A stretch of 64,000 nt of DNA from Gnetum montanum (Eukaryota > Streptophyta > Gnetopsida > Gnetales > Gnetaceae): assembly GCA_015680685.1 (NCBI GenBank), contig MNCI01023742.1, positions 1,778,089-1,842,088 of the forward strand, written 5' to 3'. Position numbers and translations under genes: made by a program. The notes under the pieces were generated by a model. The model had not been told where the DNA came from, made no database searches, and worked only from the letters and a program-made list of their open reading frames with translations. Below, piece by piece: positions 1 to 12,386 of this stretch (the first letter of the stretch is position 1; the number at the start of each line of letters is the position of its first letter).

Positions 1-1714
1 ATGGAAGTTAGAATTTTTAGCCTGCAAAATCACTAAAAAGTTTTCTAACTTTGGAACATATGTCGATGTTGAAATGAGCATCAACATTAACATCCTCAAC
101 GTTATCAATCTTAGCATGACATGATTAATCTTGGTGTCCAGCATCATCTCCTTGTATTTAGCTTCTTCAACATCATCTCAGCACCTTATGGCATCAATTC
201 CAAGGTTAAATGGAGCTCAAGAAGTTAATTTTTGGCACTTTGGAAAATTTGCAAAAATTTCACTAAGTGTTGGTGATGCTAACATTGTATCAGCATCAAC
301 GTTAGTGTCACCTTGATGGGTTGCCATACTTGCTATAGCCAAAGGCCAAACCTATCATTTTCAAACTTAGCAACAAGTTATGCTTAACTTTGAGTTCGAT
401 TTTAGCAACCCTAAGTTAAACTTATCAACTTCGGCCTATAAATATGAGCTCAAAACATAGATTTCAGGTCGAATATTTTGAGATTTGAGGGCATTTGTCA
501 AATTTTAAGAGATTAAGAGCATAAGATCTTGCCACCATCACGACACTTGCATGTACCTCAACCATCTTCTATAACTTTGATGTTACTTCCAAAGATAGAA
601 TTTTTAGGATTCCTTGCCAGTTTCGAAAGGTAGAACATTTTCCAACTCTAGAATCACTGATGCTAACCTTGGCCAAAACAACCTTGGTTTGGCTCAGAAT
701 TGATTCCAGATCATAGCTACAACTTTTCCATCAATAACTTAACCCTTCATAGGTTTAATTCCATCCTCCAAATTCACATTTTTTTCAAGAATTATGCTTA
801 TTTTATTAATTTCATTATACTTATGTTTTTTACGTATCACTTGTAGTTTGGCCCTCCATAGGAGGTGAACACTTTGTAATTTATAAATAAAGTATTTTAT
901 CATTCAAGAAAGGATTTGGAACCTTTTCCCATATCAAAGCATCTCACTTTCATTATTTTACACTCGTTTACTTACATTCTATACTTAGAATTTTTTCTAT
1001 CTCTTACATCAACTTCTATACTTGGTCAAATTTTTAGCATTTTATACTTTGCTATTTTTCCATATAAAAATCTCATTTTTGGGGAAGGGATTTAAGATCC
1101 TCCTCTCTACATAATAATATTTATCTTTCAACATTTTACATCCTTTTATATAAGTTTTATCCTTAGTTTTTACTCCATCTCTCACATTTCATTACATACT
1201 TGGTCAAATTTTTAGCATTTTTATACTTTGTTGTTTTTTAGCATGGAAACTCCATCATTTGGGGAGGAAACCAAGATCCTTTATTTTACATTATAGCTAC
1301 ACTATTTTAATATTTTGTGCTCTTGATCTATATTTTATACTTACTTTTTATTCCATCATTCATAGCTTATTCCACACTTAGTTTATTTTTGATAATCCAT
1401 ACTTAGTTATTTTCCAGTGATTTTACACTTAGTCATTTTTAGCATTAAAAATTTTACTGTTTTATCATTTCCTATTTTTCCTAATTTGTGTACAGTAGTA
1501 TAAGTATATATCTGATTAGAGGAGTTATGCTATTGATTTATCAAGGGTTACATCTATTCGAACACCATTTACAACTACACACTAAGTATCTCAAAACTTA
1601 GTTCATAGAGGTATCCTTATAGAGGTATAAATAACATTTCTATAGGAACAAGATGTCCTACTCTTCCTAACTTATTTCATTAAGGTTCAAACCAAAAAAG
1701 TTAGAAAAATAACT
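1..1714. other. AT-rich region downstream of gene U; no gene
   Basis: No sustained reading frame is visible on either strand. A TATA-like motif (TATAAATA) lies near 437-444 and an AATAAA near 886-891, both in plus orientation. That spacing and order would fit the promoter and R/poly(A) part of a plus-strand LTR, but neither LTR ends nor a partner could be found. The stretch from about 950 to 1470 is an imperfect tandem repeat listed separately. Confidence 0.35.
953..1470. repeat. imperfect tandem repeat, unit about 178 bp, near 3 copies
   Basis: The phrase 'tacttggtcaaatttttagc' occurs at about 1019 and again at about 1196. 'ggggaagggatttaagatcc' near 1081 is matched by 'ggggaggaaaccaagatcct' near 1260. 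A weaker third unit (cacacttagtttatttttga) follows near 1373. All spacings are about 177-179 bp, so this is a short, diverged tandem array. No coding potential is visible. It lies 3' of gene U on that gene's strand. Confidence 0.7.
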
Positions 1715-2209
1715 CTAACTTTCTCTGTCCATTTCTTTGTCTTCCTCTGATGAAAGCAAGTTAGTTAGAAAATCTAACTTCTCTTTACTTATACCTTTCT
1801 TGTAGCCTTCAAGAATATAAGAAAGGTTGAAATGTAGTTTCTTCCCCTCATGTTCTATAACTCTCTTTTTCCAAGCAAGTTCTGAAAAATATAAGTAAAG
1901 TGTTAATTTAGATTATGTCACATCATTTAGACTTAGTAAAGCATATAAGGAAAAATAAAAAATACTTACTTATTTTCTCTTGTAATTTCTCTTGGGAGAT
2001 CTTTATTTTGGGAGTCTCTAAGGAGATATCTTCCTCCTATAAAAGAGGTTTTCTTTTTTCGAAGCTCATCCCTTTTTGATAGTTTTGAAGGTGCTTTCAA
2101 AAATCCCATCCTTCTGTACTTGTGCATCACCACTTATTTTGTTTTGTATCTCTTCTATGCTTTTAGACATTGAAGAAGCAATTTCTTCCCTAGTCTTTGA
2201 CATCAATGT
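1715..2209 (-). pseudogene. gene U, 3' part: end of a spliced unknown gene
   Basis: This is the continuation of the coding exon broken by E1. From 2209 the minus frame carries on from the right flank (12387) after removing one copy of the aatgt target duplication. It runs to 1970 and meets a GTAAGT donor (1969-1964). An 88-bp intron follows, ending in a good acceptor (ATATTTTTCAG, AG at 1883-1882). The last exon runs 1881-1715 with no internal stop and ends in TAG. The joined codon across the intron keeps the frame. The exon body carries a likely one-base frameshift near 2055 and a few TAG stops. The protein end is Lys/Glu-rich. I do not recognise the family. It may be a host gene or an accessory gene of an older retroelement. 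Confidence 0.6.
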
Positions 2210-3057
2210 TGATGAGTAGTAAGTATATCCTACATCCAACCATATGAATCACTAGCATTCACTCAACGATCTGGTCGAATTCCAAAGACTTTAGGTTTCA
2301 TAGTGCACTAGTCTAGGAGGTTAAACTAGTCATTGTCTTCCGAGTTAAGTGTAATTGAGGCATATGATTTTTTATCATTTTTATCTTTTTATGTTCTAAT
2401 TTGACTAAGAATAAAGAATATAGAATAAAGTATTTAATCACTAAATTAATCTAACAACTAGTTAACACTTAACTAATCCTAACATAAGCATCCATTCCCA
2501 CTTGCCATACACATCTTGAACATGTATAGTGCTATTGGGTTATCAAACGTTAAGCATTACTAGGGTTACCAAGCGTTACATGTATGCTTGAAGTGGTCAT
2601 ACTTATGTTTACTATTTAACCAATATTAATTAATTAATTACTTAATTTCTTAAAAACATTAAAGGAGTTTGCTTGAATATTAAATGCACAAGGGAAACAA
2701 TTAATCTAGTCCAAGTGCTACAAGGTTTGATCAAGAAGCTCATCTTTATTACCAAACTGCACACATTGAAGTGCTTAGGTACAATAGTGCTCGAATAAAG
2801 ATCCATACACTCTTTGACTCCTAGTGCGGGCACTTAGAAAATATTCCAACTTTTAATGGAAAAACTGCAAGCAGTTCACCACAACTATGAAAAAGATGCC
2901 ATAAATGTAGTGGGTAGGCACACATTTATAGGTGAAATAGGGTGCCTCATTGATGGGTACATGTTAGCGGGTCAAACATTATGTCAAAAAGATCCCATCG
3001 ATGAGGTCATGTCAATGGCATCTCATTGATGTGACCAAAAATCATGAAGACTCATCA
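2210..3057 (-). repeat. E1 3' LTR
   Basis: The LTR begins TGATGAGTAGT and ends GACTCATCA, so the terminal inverted repeats are about 8 bp rather than the minimal TG/CA. A minus-strand TATA box (TATAAATG, plus coordinates 2923-2930) is the likely promoter core. It is collinear with the other TGATGAGT LTRs in the window. The left edge is fixed by the aatgt duplication. Confidence 0.92.
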
Positions 3058-3286
3058 TATTCCCATGACTGAATGAAAACTTGTCCTTGAGTTCTCTACA
3101 AAATTTGGGAAGGTATGGTATTATTGACACATAAAATAAACACATAAATAACACAACAAAAACTGAGTGCTTGAGTGTATGGTTTTACAATGATTACAAA
3201 ATTTTGGTGTTTAGGAAAAAAAATGAACACTAGGAAAACACTTGACAAACAAAATTCCTCTGATGGCACGAAGACATTAAAGAAGA

Positions 3287-6200
3287 TCAAATGATCCTAG
3301 GTAGTGAAGGCTCCTAAGGCTCTGAGGGGTCTTCTCCTACTTCGGGCACACACGACGGTTGAGGTGGTTATGGTTATCCTATGACAGCTGCAACTTCTGG
3401 TGGAAGACGAAAGGAATTCAATAGTGCCTTCATCTTCTCCTCCTTCCTTTGAGGATCATTCACAGTCCATGCTACATCACCAATGTGGGCCAAAATGGGA
3501 ATATCCCATAGATAGGGCATTGCTAGGAACAACTCCTTCACATTCACGAACTATGAAACAAACTATTTACATTCAATGTCGAATGCTTTGAGTGCATTTT
3601 GTAGCTCCTGGTAATTGTTCATTTGCTTGGCCAGGTTCTCAATAGTTGATTGTTGATAAGCGAACTTCACTGTGAAAACCTCAAGTTTAGCATTTACAAT
3701 CTCAAGTTTCTGCTTGGTTCCTTTATGATGCTTAAACTTTGCATCATACAACAAGTACGAATTGGTCACTTTTTTCTCCAATTTTAACTATGGCCTTTCA
3801 GTAGTTAGCATTACTAGGTTTGCATGCCAAATATTGGCAAGCTACATGTATTCAATCATTTCTTCTATCTGTAGGTCCTTCATGCAGATTTCCACCTTGT
3901 TGTAGTCATTTAACCCATCAAAGATAGGTTGCTAGAAATTGCCTCCTTCCTTGAGTTGCTGGAGCACCTCATTGATTTTTGCCTTCATCATCTAGATATG
4001 CTTTTCATTAACTTCTTTTTGTAGACCAACCTAATCTTCGTAATGGTTCTTGACTCTTGATGAGTAGCAAGGTACCCCTACACTCAACCATACGAATACG
4101 AGCGTTTCACACACGATCCGGTTGAACTCCACAGACGGGCTAGTTGGGATATCTAGACAGTTATTCTTAGGTCGCAGTTCACTGTCTTCCCACCTAGACT
4201 AGGATTAACTTTTCATGTATGGTTTAGTCCAGAGTGAGGTTTATGATGTGTTCCTATACTAACGCTACTCCTAGATATAATGGGAAATAATATTAACTAA
4301 GCTAAGAGAGAGAGAGAGGGTGAGAGAGAATCTAAACTAGCCTAAGTGTGATGAGCATCCATTCCTCAATCATCCGTACACATCTTGGACTTCAAGCACA
4401 ACTACTACTGGGATTACCAAGCGCAGATCCTAGGTATGCCACTGGGTTACCAAGTAGTCACACTTAAATGCTCGTGATCAAGTTGTACTCATTTCGCGTT
4501 TAACAGGAGTTTAGGGTAAAGAAATATTAACTAGGAAAGAAATAAATAACAATAATAATTAATTAATTAAACTAAGTGAATGCTGCAATGATGAAGTAAT
4601 CTTGATCTTTATTTTTGGTCATGTGCGTGTCCAAGTATGTCACACTCAAATAAGGATGCCGTACAATTACAATCACCATACTACGGGCATGCACTGGGAG
4701 GAAAGGGTTGAGAGAAATGTAAACTTAAAAACTTAAAATAAAATCTAGAGACTAATTCCCAAAACCAAGTATGTTGCCTTTTATTTATAGGCTCACATTT
4801 AAACCACGATATCGCATACGCGATATCACGGCCCTGATAATCGGGCCTGACAGACCATGTATCTTGTATTAGGGCTCCAATAACATGGCTCCAATAACTG
4901 GGCTCTGATAACTAGGCCTGACAGACCATGAGTCATCATCTCTCTTAAATTTGAGAGCCTTATTTTTCTAGGTGTCTATCTCTATCATAAATTTTTGGTG
5001 AAAGGCATAGACTTCCTCCATGGAGAGGTTTCTATTTTCTACTACCAACCTCCTCAATTCAACGTTTAGCCTAACTAACTATTCCTATTATTGATGGATA
5101 AAATATTCCATCTACTACTTTGGCACATTAACATTCCACAGGCAATGATTCTCTGTGGTTAGAATCTCATTCTTCCAACACGTTTGGGCCAATTCCTTCT
5201 AGATGTTGTGCATTGTGACATTGGCCAAAGATTGGTCAAAGATGGTAGTCTCCTTTCCATTTTCAACCTTCTTGAGCTTGTCTTCAAGCTATTTGAAAGC
5301 TTCATCATGTGTCAACATTGGATTGAGAAACATGGGATTAGCAAGATGGGCCCTTACTTTGGCAACCTTTGCAACCAAACATTGATTTTTTGCCCTAGCT
5401 ATTTTGAGTTGCTCCCCCCATTACAATGCTTAAAGTAACTCTAACTGGGTTGTAGTGATGGTATTTAGAAGGTTAAAGACATCCAGAATCGATTGCCTAG
5501 TTCCCACTAGTTAGTCTAGCAATCCCTCATGCTGGGCTACACTTAATCTACTGCTAAGAGTTCTCGTGGACGTCTGCACATATCTAAGTGCAAAAATGTC
5601 TGGTACAGATGCCACAAGTGCATTAAGTATTTCAAAAATTTTGTTAGCAACTACTTCACCCACTATCTCTTGCCCATGGTGCTACATCACCAAGAAAGTT
5701 GACTCTTCATCCTCCTCTAGATCCACCAAAAGGGTAGCAACATTCCTAGAGAATTGTAGAAATTGTTGATGTCGAGAAAGAGCTATCATTCCCTCTTAGG
5801 TACTAGGATTTGACCTTGCAGGTAGCTATGTTCTTTGGGCTGAGAAATTGACCCACCACTTTCCAAATGACTTATTGTTTATGCCACTTTGTTGAGGTGG
5901 CTCATTCTTGGTTAGTATAAAGATGGATCACCACCACTCATTCTTGCTTACTACTCCTTCTGCCTTAAGAGCTACTCTCAGATCTTGCGCATGCACTCAA
6001 GAGCACACAAGACTCTGACATTGTTTCATGAGTGGGTGGTGAAGTTGATTATTATTTCTCCTCTTCTTGAATGACTTTGGTAAGCACCTTGTCCTTCATT
6101 ATTTATGCCCAAGAGACAGTTCAAGTGCAATTGACGACATTTTTTGTATAGTAGGTTATACCTCCCCTCGCATAATTTTCGAATGAGGCATGGGAAAGGG

Positions 6201-7012
6201 AATGCCTTCCTTCCATGGTAATTTTCCTTAAATTACTCTCTATCTCAAGATAGATTAGCTGTGGAAGGTTGACTGGGAATCTATCACTTAGAGCGCCACA
6301 CACATGAGTGGAGTACTGATCTTACTTGGCCTCACCATTGGATTGAGGTGAAAGGCCACAATCTTGAAGTATGCACGTTCCACTGTGGTGAGTGCATCAA
6401 ACTCCTTACGATCTACTCTATAACACTACTACATCCATTCTTTCTTGACATCAGGATCTACCTACATTGGGATTTCTGCAAGATTGGCCTTATTTTTTAG
6501 TAATCTAAGGGCCTCTAAAATTATTTTCACCAATTAGGACACTGAAATATCTTTGATTTTGATCATTGAACTAGCTTATCGATTGTTCCAGAACAAGTAT
6601 GTCTCTTTCATGTACCACTCCTTGCTGGAAATGATTATGGACCACATGGGAGAATTTTGTAGTTAGGCTTTGACTTTTGGATGTGCAAACTCCAAAAAGG
6701 GTCCAAATTTTAACTCTTGGAGCATATATTTTTGGACCTCCTTGTTCATGATCTTCTTGAGGTAGGCCTCCATCAAGGTGACCTTAAGGTTCGATTTAGG
6801 CTCTAGTGCCTCATCTCAGTGAGATTGTTCAGTCATGGCTACTTCAAGAATCTATTAGATAGATTTCACTTCCGGCTCCTCCTGAAGAGGCCCCATGGAA
6901 TGGGTCTCTAATGCTTGCTCATGGGCCTATTCTTGACCCTTTCCATTCTTGACTATTTATCCCTTGGTTGGGATGGTCATCCCTCCTGCTTGTGCTTTCC
7001 TTTAGTTTCCAT
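3287..7012 (-). pseudogene. E1 ORFX: unknown coiled-coil accessory ORF, interrupted
   Basis: This is the accessory ORF between the spacer and the 3' LTR. Start and stop were placed by comparison with the E2-E5 copies. Without the solo LTR at 4058-4938 it is about 2845 nt, matching 2850-2870 nt in E2 and E3. The N-terminal third is basic. A middle globular part carries the conserved NPMVRPSKI-like motif near 6330. The C-terminal half is Glu/Lys/Leu-rich coiled coil (for example 3563-3781), and the tail is Pro-rich. Many stops and shifts are present. No membrane segment is evident, which argues against a typical Athila envelope-like product. Function unknown. Confidence 0.65.
4058..4938. repeat. 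solo LTR of a related subfamily, inserted in E1 ORFX
   Basis: An 881-bp LTR (TGATGAGTAGC...GAGTCATCA) interrupts ORFX. Flanks are actct (4053-4057) and tctct (4939-4943), a 5-bp duplication with one mismatch. The uninterrupted E5 copy of ORFX reads straight across this point (gactctctcaaatttgag, about 63674-63691). The LTR is diverged from the E1 LTRs, keeps more CpG sites, and carries a GA microsatellite (about 4304-4330) and a near-perfect 20-bp palindrome at 4807-4826. No internal region is attached, so the rest was lost by LTR-LTR recombination. Confidence 0.88.
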
Positions 7013-9300
7013 CTATGGTCATAACATAACCAAGGATTAGCATATCATGTGTAACTTATAACCTTTAAGTACCTTATCTTGTTGGGTAGTTACACTTAGG
7101 TTGAATTATGACCATGGAAAATTGATTATTTTAATGTTATTTTATTTAAAATGTTACTGGAGATTTTTGGAAGGGTTTAACTTTCATAAATGGATGTTTT
7201 AATGTTGATTTATTAGTTAAAAATTTATGGGAGTTAGAAAAAGTTTGAAAAAAAATTATGTTAAAAAAATTAAGGTTTGTGGCCCCATAATGAAGAACTT
7301 ATCTTTGGTAGCTATAGGATTAAAGAACAAAGTGAATTAGATAAACAATTAGGAAGTTATGGCTCTTGGAAGGTTCTGGGCTTTAAAAATTTCAAAAACT
7401 TTTCCTTCATTTGTTAGCAAATGTGAAAAATTTTCAAATTGTCATTGTGTATATATAGACTTTTTGCATTGTGTTGATGGGGTCTCATCTATGGGATCTC
7501 ATCTATGGGATCTCATTTACGCAGCTACTCTATACACAGGGTCCTATCGATGGAGTTGTTCTAGAAAATTTTTCACAATGAATATCTCGAAAAATACAAG
7601 GTGTTTTCACATGAAATTGGGGTCTACGGAGGGCTAGAAAAGTAGTGAACATGGTGAAAAACTTAAAGAAAGCTTATTAATTCACAAAAATTGAAGAAAT
7701 GATTGGGATAATGAAATTTTATTAGAGAAATGCCTTAAGGAGCACATAGTTGGATGCAATCGATGGGGCACACAAAAGATTTGATTACGAGAATGCCTAA
7801 GGATAAGGAACTTAACTAGCCCAACCAAGAGTTATGCAAGTGGGTTCTTCCCATAGTAGGTTCATGCTCTTTTTACCCTTACATATCCTCAAACCAAGTA
7901 TTTTTTGGACCACAATTGATTAATGGTTATGAAAAGTTAAGGATCTAATATGGAAAAATCTACCTAAGAATTTCAACAAATCAAACTAAGACATTGAACA
8001 AGACATGGACAACCAAAAATGAGGAGAAAAATAGAAAGCATTAGTGGATGAGAGAGAAGGTGAAATGGAATTCCTAATTGTGGTCACATGAATTCCCTTG
8101 TGGATCTAATGGTTAAATAACCTGATAAAGTCCATCCTCAATCCAGATCAAAACCAACCACTTTCAGTAACCTTGCATTGTTACTCTAAGACTAGTCCAC
8201 CCCCTCAAGACACAAGAATGCTCCCATAGATCAATAACTATTCCTTATTGAGAAGAAAAGAGAAGCAGGAAATGAGAAAGGGCCTTAGTTAGAGGAGACA
8301 TTTAGGAATGGGTAACATCTCTTTCGAGTCCCATAACTAGTGCTTGTAGCCTGTTATTTTCATCTAAGGGGTGTGCTTTGAATTTTCATCATTTGTTGTT
8401 TGTTTCTTTTTATAATTTTATGTTTTTATAGATTTTTGGATGGGAACCACACCATGCAAAGACTTGACTTCCTATTATTGGTCGACATGAAATAGTAAGA
8501 AATCCATGAAAAAACTCATGCACTCAAGTGAAAAGGTATAAAGAGCATTGAATCCCTTTGAAGTCACACCCTTTTCAAATCATTTAATCTTTCCCAAGTT
8601 TGAAAACTACTAAGGTCACAAGTTTTTTAAAGTTTCATTAAGGAAAAGGGACCTCATATTCCCAAAATAGGGAAGACCATAGAGTTTGTGGATGGGTGGA
8701 TGACATGGATTCACTACCTATTCCATGAAAAGAAACCATGTCTTAGTCATCAATCATGAAAATTCAAAAATAAAAACTAGACATTAGCAATAAAAAACAT
8801 TAAGTGCAAACCACCATTACCAAATAGCTACAACATCACTATGTCCTCTTGGCAATAATGTATTTCATTAGAAAACATAAGAAAAATACACCAAATAAAG
8901 TAAAATATAAAATAAATCATAAAGTATGTAAGAAAGATAAAATGTATTAACAATGTTGTAAAACAAAAAATGGTGTAAAACAATAGGTGTAAAAAGAAAA
9001 AGGTGTAAAAATGAAAAGGTGGAAAAGCACATAATAGTTCTTGGTTCAAGATGGAAAATCTGCACCACAACTAAGTTCATGGTTGGGATAAGAACTACTA
9101 AGTGGGTTGGATGACTCCATGCATTTTCTGAGCCATTGGGTGTTCTTTGGTTTAGTGGCTATTTTGTAGGCCTAGTTTCATACACACTCTCATTCCTTAT
9201 GCCCATTGTGGGTTGTGTAGGGTTTGAGTGAACACTTTGAACTTTCAGCCCACAGTTACACCCATTAGGAGACATGGCTTTTGCAAGGAAGGATGTTCAT
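7013..9300 (-). other. E1 noncoding spacer between gag and ORFX
   Basis: No sustained frame is visible. The sequence is collinear with spacers in E2 (19211-21250), E3 (46875-49000) and, inverted, E4 (56130-56901). A shared landmark is 'gatgggaaccacaccatgca' near 8438. A long A-rich (plus strand) tract lies at about 8870-9030. In E2 and E3 this spacer follows integrase, but in E1 it joins gag directly. The exact deletion breakpoint, somewhere near 9080-9350, could not be fixed by eye. Confidence 0.6.
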
Positions 9301-11351
9301 TTTGATGCACTAGTAGATCTACATGTCTTATTCGCATGAGTAGGAACCATCCTGAAGAAGGGATGTTTCCTAGATTTTTATGAAGCTATACTAACATGAT
9401 CATTTCCATGTGTGCTCATAACACAAGTGACATTCTTTTGTTGATGCTATGGTGCTAAAACTTCTTATGTTGTTGGCAGTGACATATGATGGAGGAAACT
9501 ATGAGAATATTGAGTATATGATGAAGGATGAGAGGCATGAGGTGGTGATCCTTTAGAAGATGTTGTGAGTTGATGATATTTAGGAGAGTGGTAGTAATGA
9601 TTTGAGGTAGAGGAAGTAGAACCAATAAGGAAAATGGGTTGTTGAACATAATATCCATATAGTTCTAGCTAGCAGTAAGGGCAGTGCTGGTTCAATGATG
9701 GCCTCCCCCATGACTATGGGTTTTGCCACTATGTTTGATAGTAGTTCTTAGGTGGATAAGAAGTCCCACTAGAATAGTACTATTGGTTGTAGGACTGTAT
9801 ATAATTACCTTGTAAAAAAGGAATTTCTTAGGCATTCAAAGCAAAAGCCTAATGCTCATGTAGATGTAACATGACTAGGCAATAGCCCTTTGGATGATCA
9901 TATAGGAAGATGTCACATCCATCATCCTCTTCTATGGTTGAGTCTATAGCCTTTTCTTCTATAGCCATTTTGCATTTTTTTTCAATGAGTGTTCCTACCT
10001 ATTTCTTGGTTCTTTTTCCTCCTTTTATTTTGATCACTTGATTTGTTTTGCATTACTCTCTCCTCTATGATTTTTATAGAAGTTGTAACTTTGTCATTCA
10101 TCAACTCTTACATCTTATCTAGCCTTGCTTCAAGCTCATCAATAGATTTTTTTATTGAAAAGGCTTGTTATGAAATCACCTCATTGAGAGTTGCTTATTT
10201 TTCCTCATCATAGATATGGACCCTCTTCTTTTAAAAGGTTGGATCCTAGTTATATTCCTCTACATTCACTCATTTACATAGCTCTCCTTCTTCTTTTTCC
10301 ATGCGCTCGATTAGCCTTTGTATCTAATGGTCTTTCAATTTGTATAATCAACCATGTGCATAAATCCTAAAGGTCTTCCTCATTTAATTATGAAGCCCAT
10401 CTATGATGTGGAAAATTTGCTCTTTTTAAGAGAAATCATGGTTGAGACATCTATGTAGTAGAGAATAATATCTATCCAAGGCCACATCCAAGGATTCATG
10501 TTTTTCTTGCTTCCATCCTTGGATTTGTTTTCTTAGGTTAGACAATCTGGCATAGGTTTGGTATTTTTCATTGAAGAGTTCTAGCATTGTGGACCACTGG
10601 TGGATTGAATCTAGTTCCAATAATCTATACCAACTTTCAAATTCATCTATTAGTGTCCTAGGAAAGAGATTAAGCTTTTGCCACTTGTGTTCAATATTTT
10701 ACAAGGCATTGGCATCATGGAAGGCTTGTAAGTGATTTTGTGGATCAGCGTTATACCCTCGCATAAATTTAAGAATATTGTCCATATCAAGCTGTTTGAT
10801 GCAACTTTCCCTTTGATGCCTATAAGGTATTCTAATTGCCTCCCAGATTTCTATCATGTTCCTAGTAGCCAACAAAATTTCATCATCATCAGACATGTCA
10901 TAATGATAATTTCTATTTCCAATTATCTAATTATGATAATTTTGTTCATGCTCACACTGATGATCTCATCTATTTCAACTTTTATCTTCATCTTGATCCT
11001 TATTTCTATACCTATGTTCATCTTCATCAAAATTAGAGGTTGAAGATGAAGAGGAAGATGGTGAACTAGGAGAATTACCATGGATTCTATAGTTCTTCCA
11101 ATGGTCCCTTGATCTATCCTTTCTAAATTTAGAGGAGGTTGTAGGCCTTAAGTACCTCCTTAATCTAGGACTTACTCCATCTCCTCTATACCACTTGAAC
11201 ATAGTCCTTGCGTGTAGTAAGGATGGGAATGAGCATACAAAACCCCTACACGAGGTTGTTCATTCCAACTTTCTTTAGTATAGAACGTATCATTCCTCGT
11301 ATAAGTGTTCTCATCATACAGTGCATTATTGGTCCAATATGAAGGAGACAT
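9300..11351 (-). pseudogene. gag: E1 gag
   Basis: This is the structural capsid/nucleocapsid polyprotein of an Athila-like element. An ATG at 11351 opens a frame about 150 nt after the 5' LTR, with early TAA stops at sites where the context suggests Gln codons. A Ser/Arg/Asp-rich section follows (about 11202-10975). The retrotransposon-gag capsid region is then recognisable: GYNADPQNHLQAFHD near 10750 and the RYYSLLHRC motif near 10450, the classic gag helix pair. The C-terminal part (about 10250-9300) is low complexity and Tyr/Pro/Gln-rich, as in E3. Multiple stops and frameshifts make it nonfunctional. Confidence 0.82.
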
Positions 11352-11480
11352 ACTTTCAGTTAATACCAGGTGTGACTTAAAATACCAATATTTTCAAAAA
11401 GATAAATTGGTAATACTGTTACAATGATCATTTAGTGGTTTTCACTAAGCCCTAGATAGTGCACGTAGCTAACTATAGTT

Positions 11481-11496
11481 CCCCACAATGATGCCA
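11481..11496 (-). other. E1 primer-binding site, decayed tRNA-Asp type
   Basis: One base inside the 5' LTR the minus strand reads TGGCATCATTGTGGGG. Compared with the tRNA-Asp primer site known from Athila elements, the differences are mostly transitions. This fixes the direction of E1. Confidence 0.7.
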
Positions 11497-11497
11497 A

Positions 11498-12386
11498 TGA
11501 TGAGTAGTGAGTATTCCCTACATCCAACCATACGAATCACTAGCGTTCACTTAGCAATTCAGTCAAATTCCAAAGACTTTAAGTTTTGTAGTCACTAGTC
11601 TAGGAGGTGAAACTAATTGTTGTAATCATTGTCTCCCTAGTTGCACTTGTAAAGTGTAAGTGTATGTTTAAGTGTAACTGAGGCATATCATTTCTATCTT
11701 TTATATCTTTTTATGTTCTATGTTACCTAAGAATAAAGAATAAAGAATAAATTATTTAATCACTAAATTAATCTAACAACTAGCTAACACTTAACTAATC
11801 CTAACATAAGCATTTGTTCCCACTTACCATACACATCGTAAACACGTATAGCGCTACTGGGTTACCAAACATTAAGCATTACTAGGGTTGCTAAGCATTA
11901 CATGTATGCTTAAAGTGGTTGTACTTATGTTAACTATTTAACTGATCTTAATTAATTAATTACTTAATTTCTTAAAAACATTAAAGAAATTTGCTTGAAT
12001 ATTATATGCATAAGGGAAACAATTAATCTTGTCCAAGTGCTGCAAGGTTTGATTAGAAGTCTTGTCTTTATTACCATACACATTAAAGTGCTCAAGTACA
12101 ATTGTGCTTGAATAAAGATTCGTACAATCTTTGACTCCTATTGTAGGCACTTAGAAAATATTCTAACTTCTAAATGGAAAAACTACAAGTGCTTCGCCAA
12201 AACTATGAAAAGATGCCATAAATGTAGTAGGTAGGTATGCATTTATAGGCGAAATAGGATGCCCTATCAATGGGTACACATCAACCGGTCAAACACTACA
12301 TCAACTAGATCATATCAACAAGATCCCATTGATGAGGTCATGTTAACAACATTCGATCGATGTGGCTAAACCATGACGACTCATCA
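11498..12386 (-). repeat. E1 5' LTR
   Basis: An 889-bp LTR with the same ends as the left copy (TGATGAGTAGT...GACTCATCA). The right edge abuts the aatgt target duplication. The primer-binding site lies directly inside its left end, so this is the 5' LTR of a minus-strand element. Confidence 0.92.

Larger units (their letters stand above)
2210..12386 (-). mobile_element. E1: Athila-like LTR retrotransposon lacking pol (10.2 kb)
   Basis: Both LTRs are present (2210-3057 and 11498-12386), bounded by a perfect 5-bp target duplication, aatgt at 2205-2209 and at 12387-12391. In minus-strand order it has the 5' LTR, a tRNA-Asp-like primer site, gag, a noncoding spacer, ORFX and the 3' LTR. Protease, RT, RNase H and integrase are absent: gag passes straight into the spacer that follows integrase in E3. 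It is therefore a deletion derivative that would have needed enzymes in trans, or one that lost pol after insertion. It landed inside a coding exon of gene U and later received a solo LTR. Confidence 0.92.

Noticed and set aside
8828-9080. Phe/Ile/Leu-rich minus-strand frames resembling membrane proteins
   Set aside because: They come from the A-rich plus-strand tract of the spacer (runs of TTT/TTA on the minus strand), with no conservation as protein among copies.
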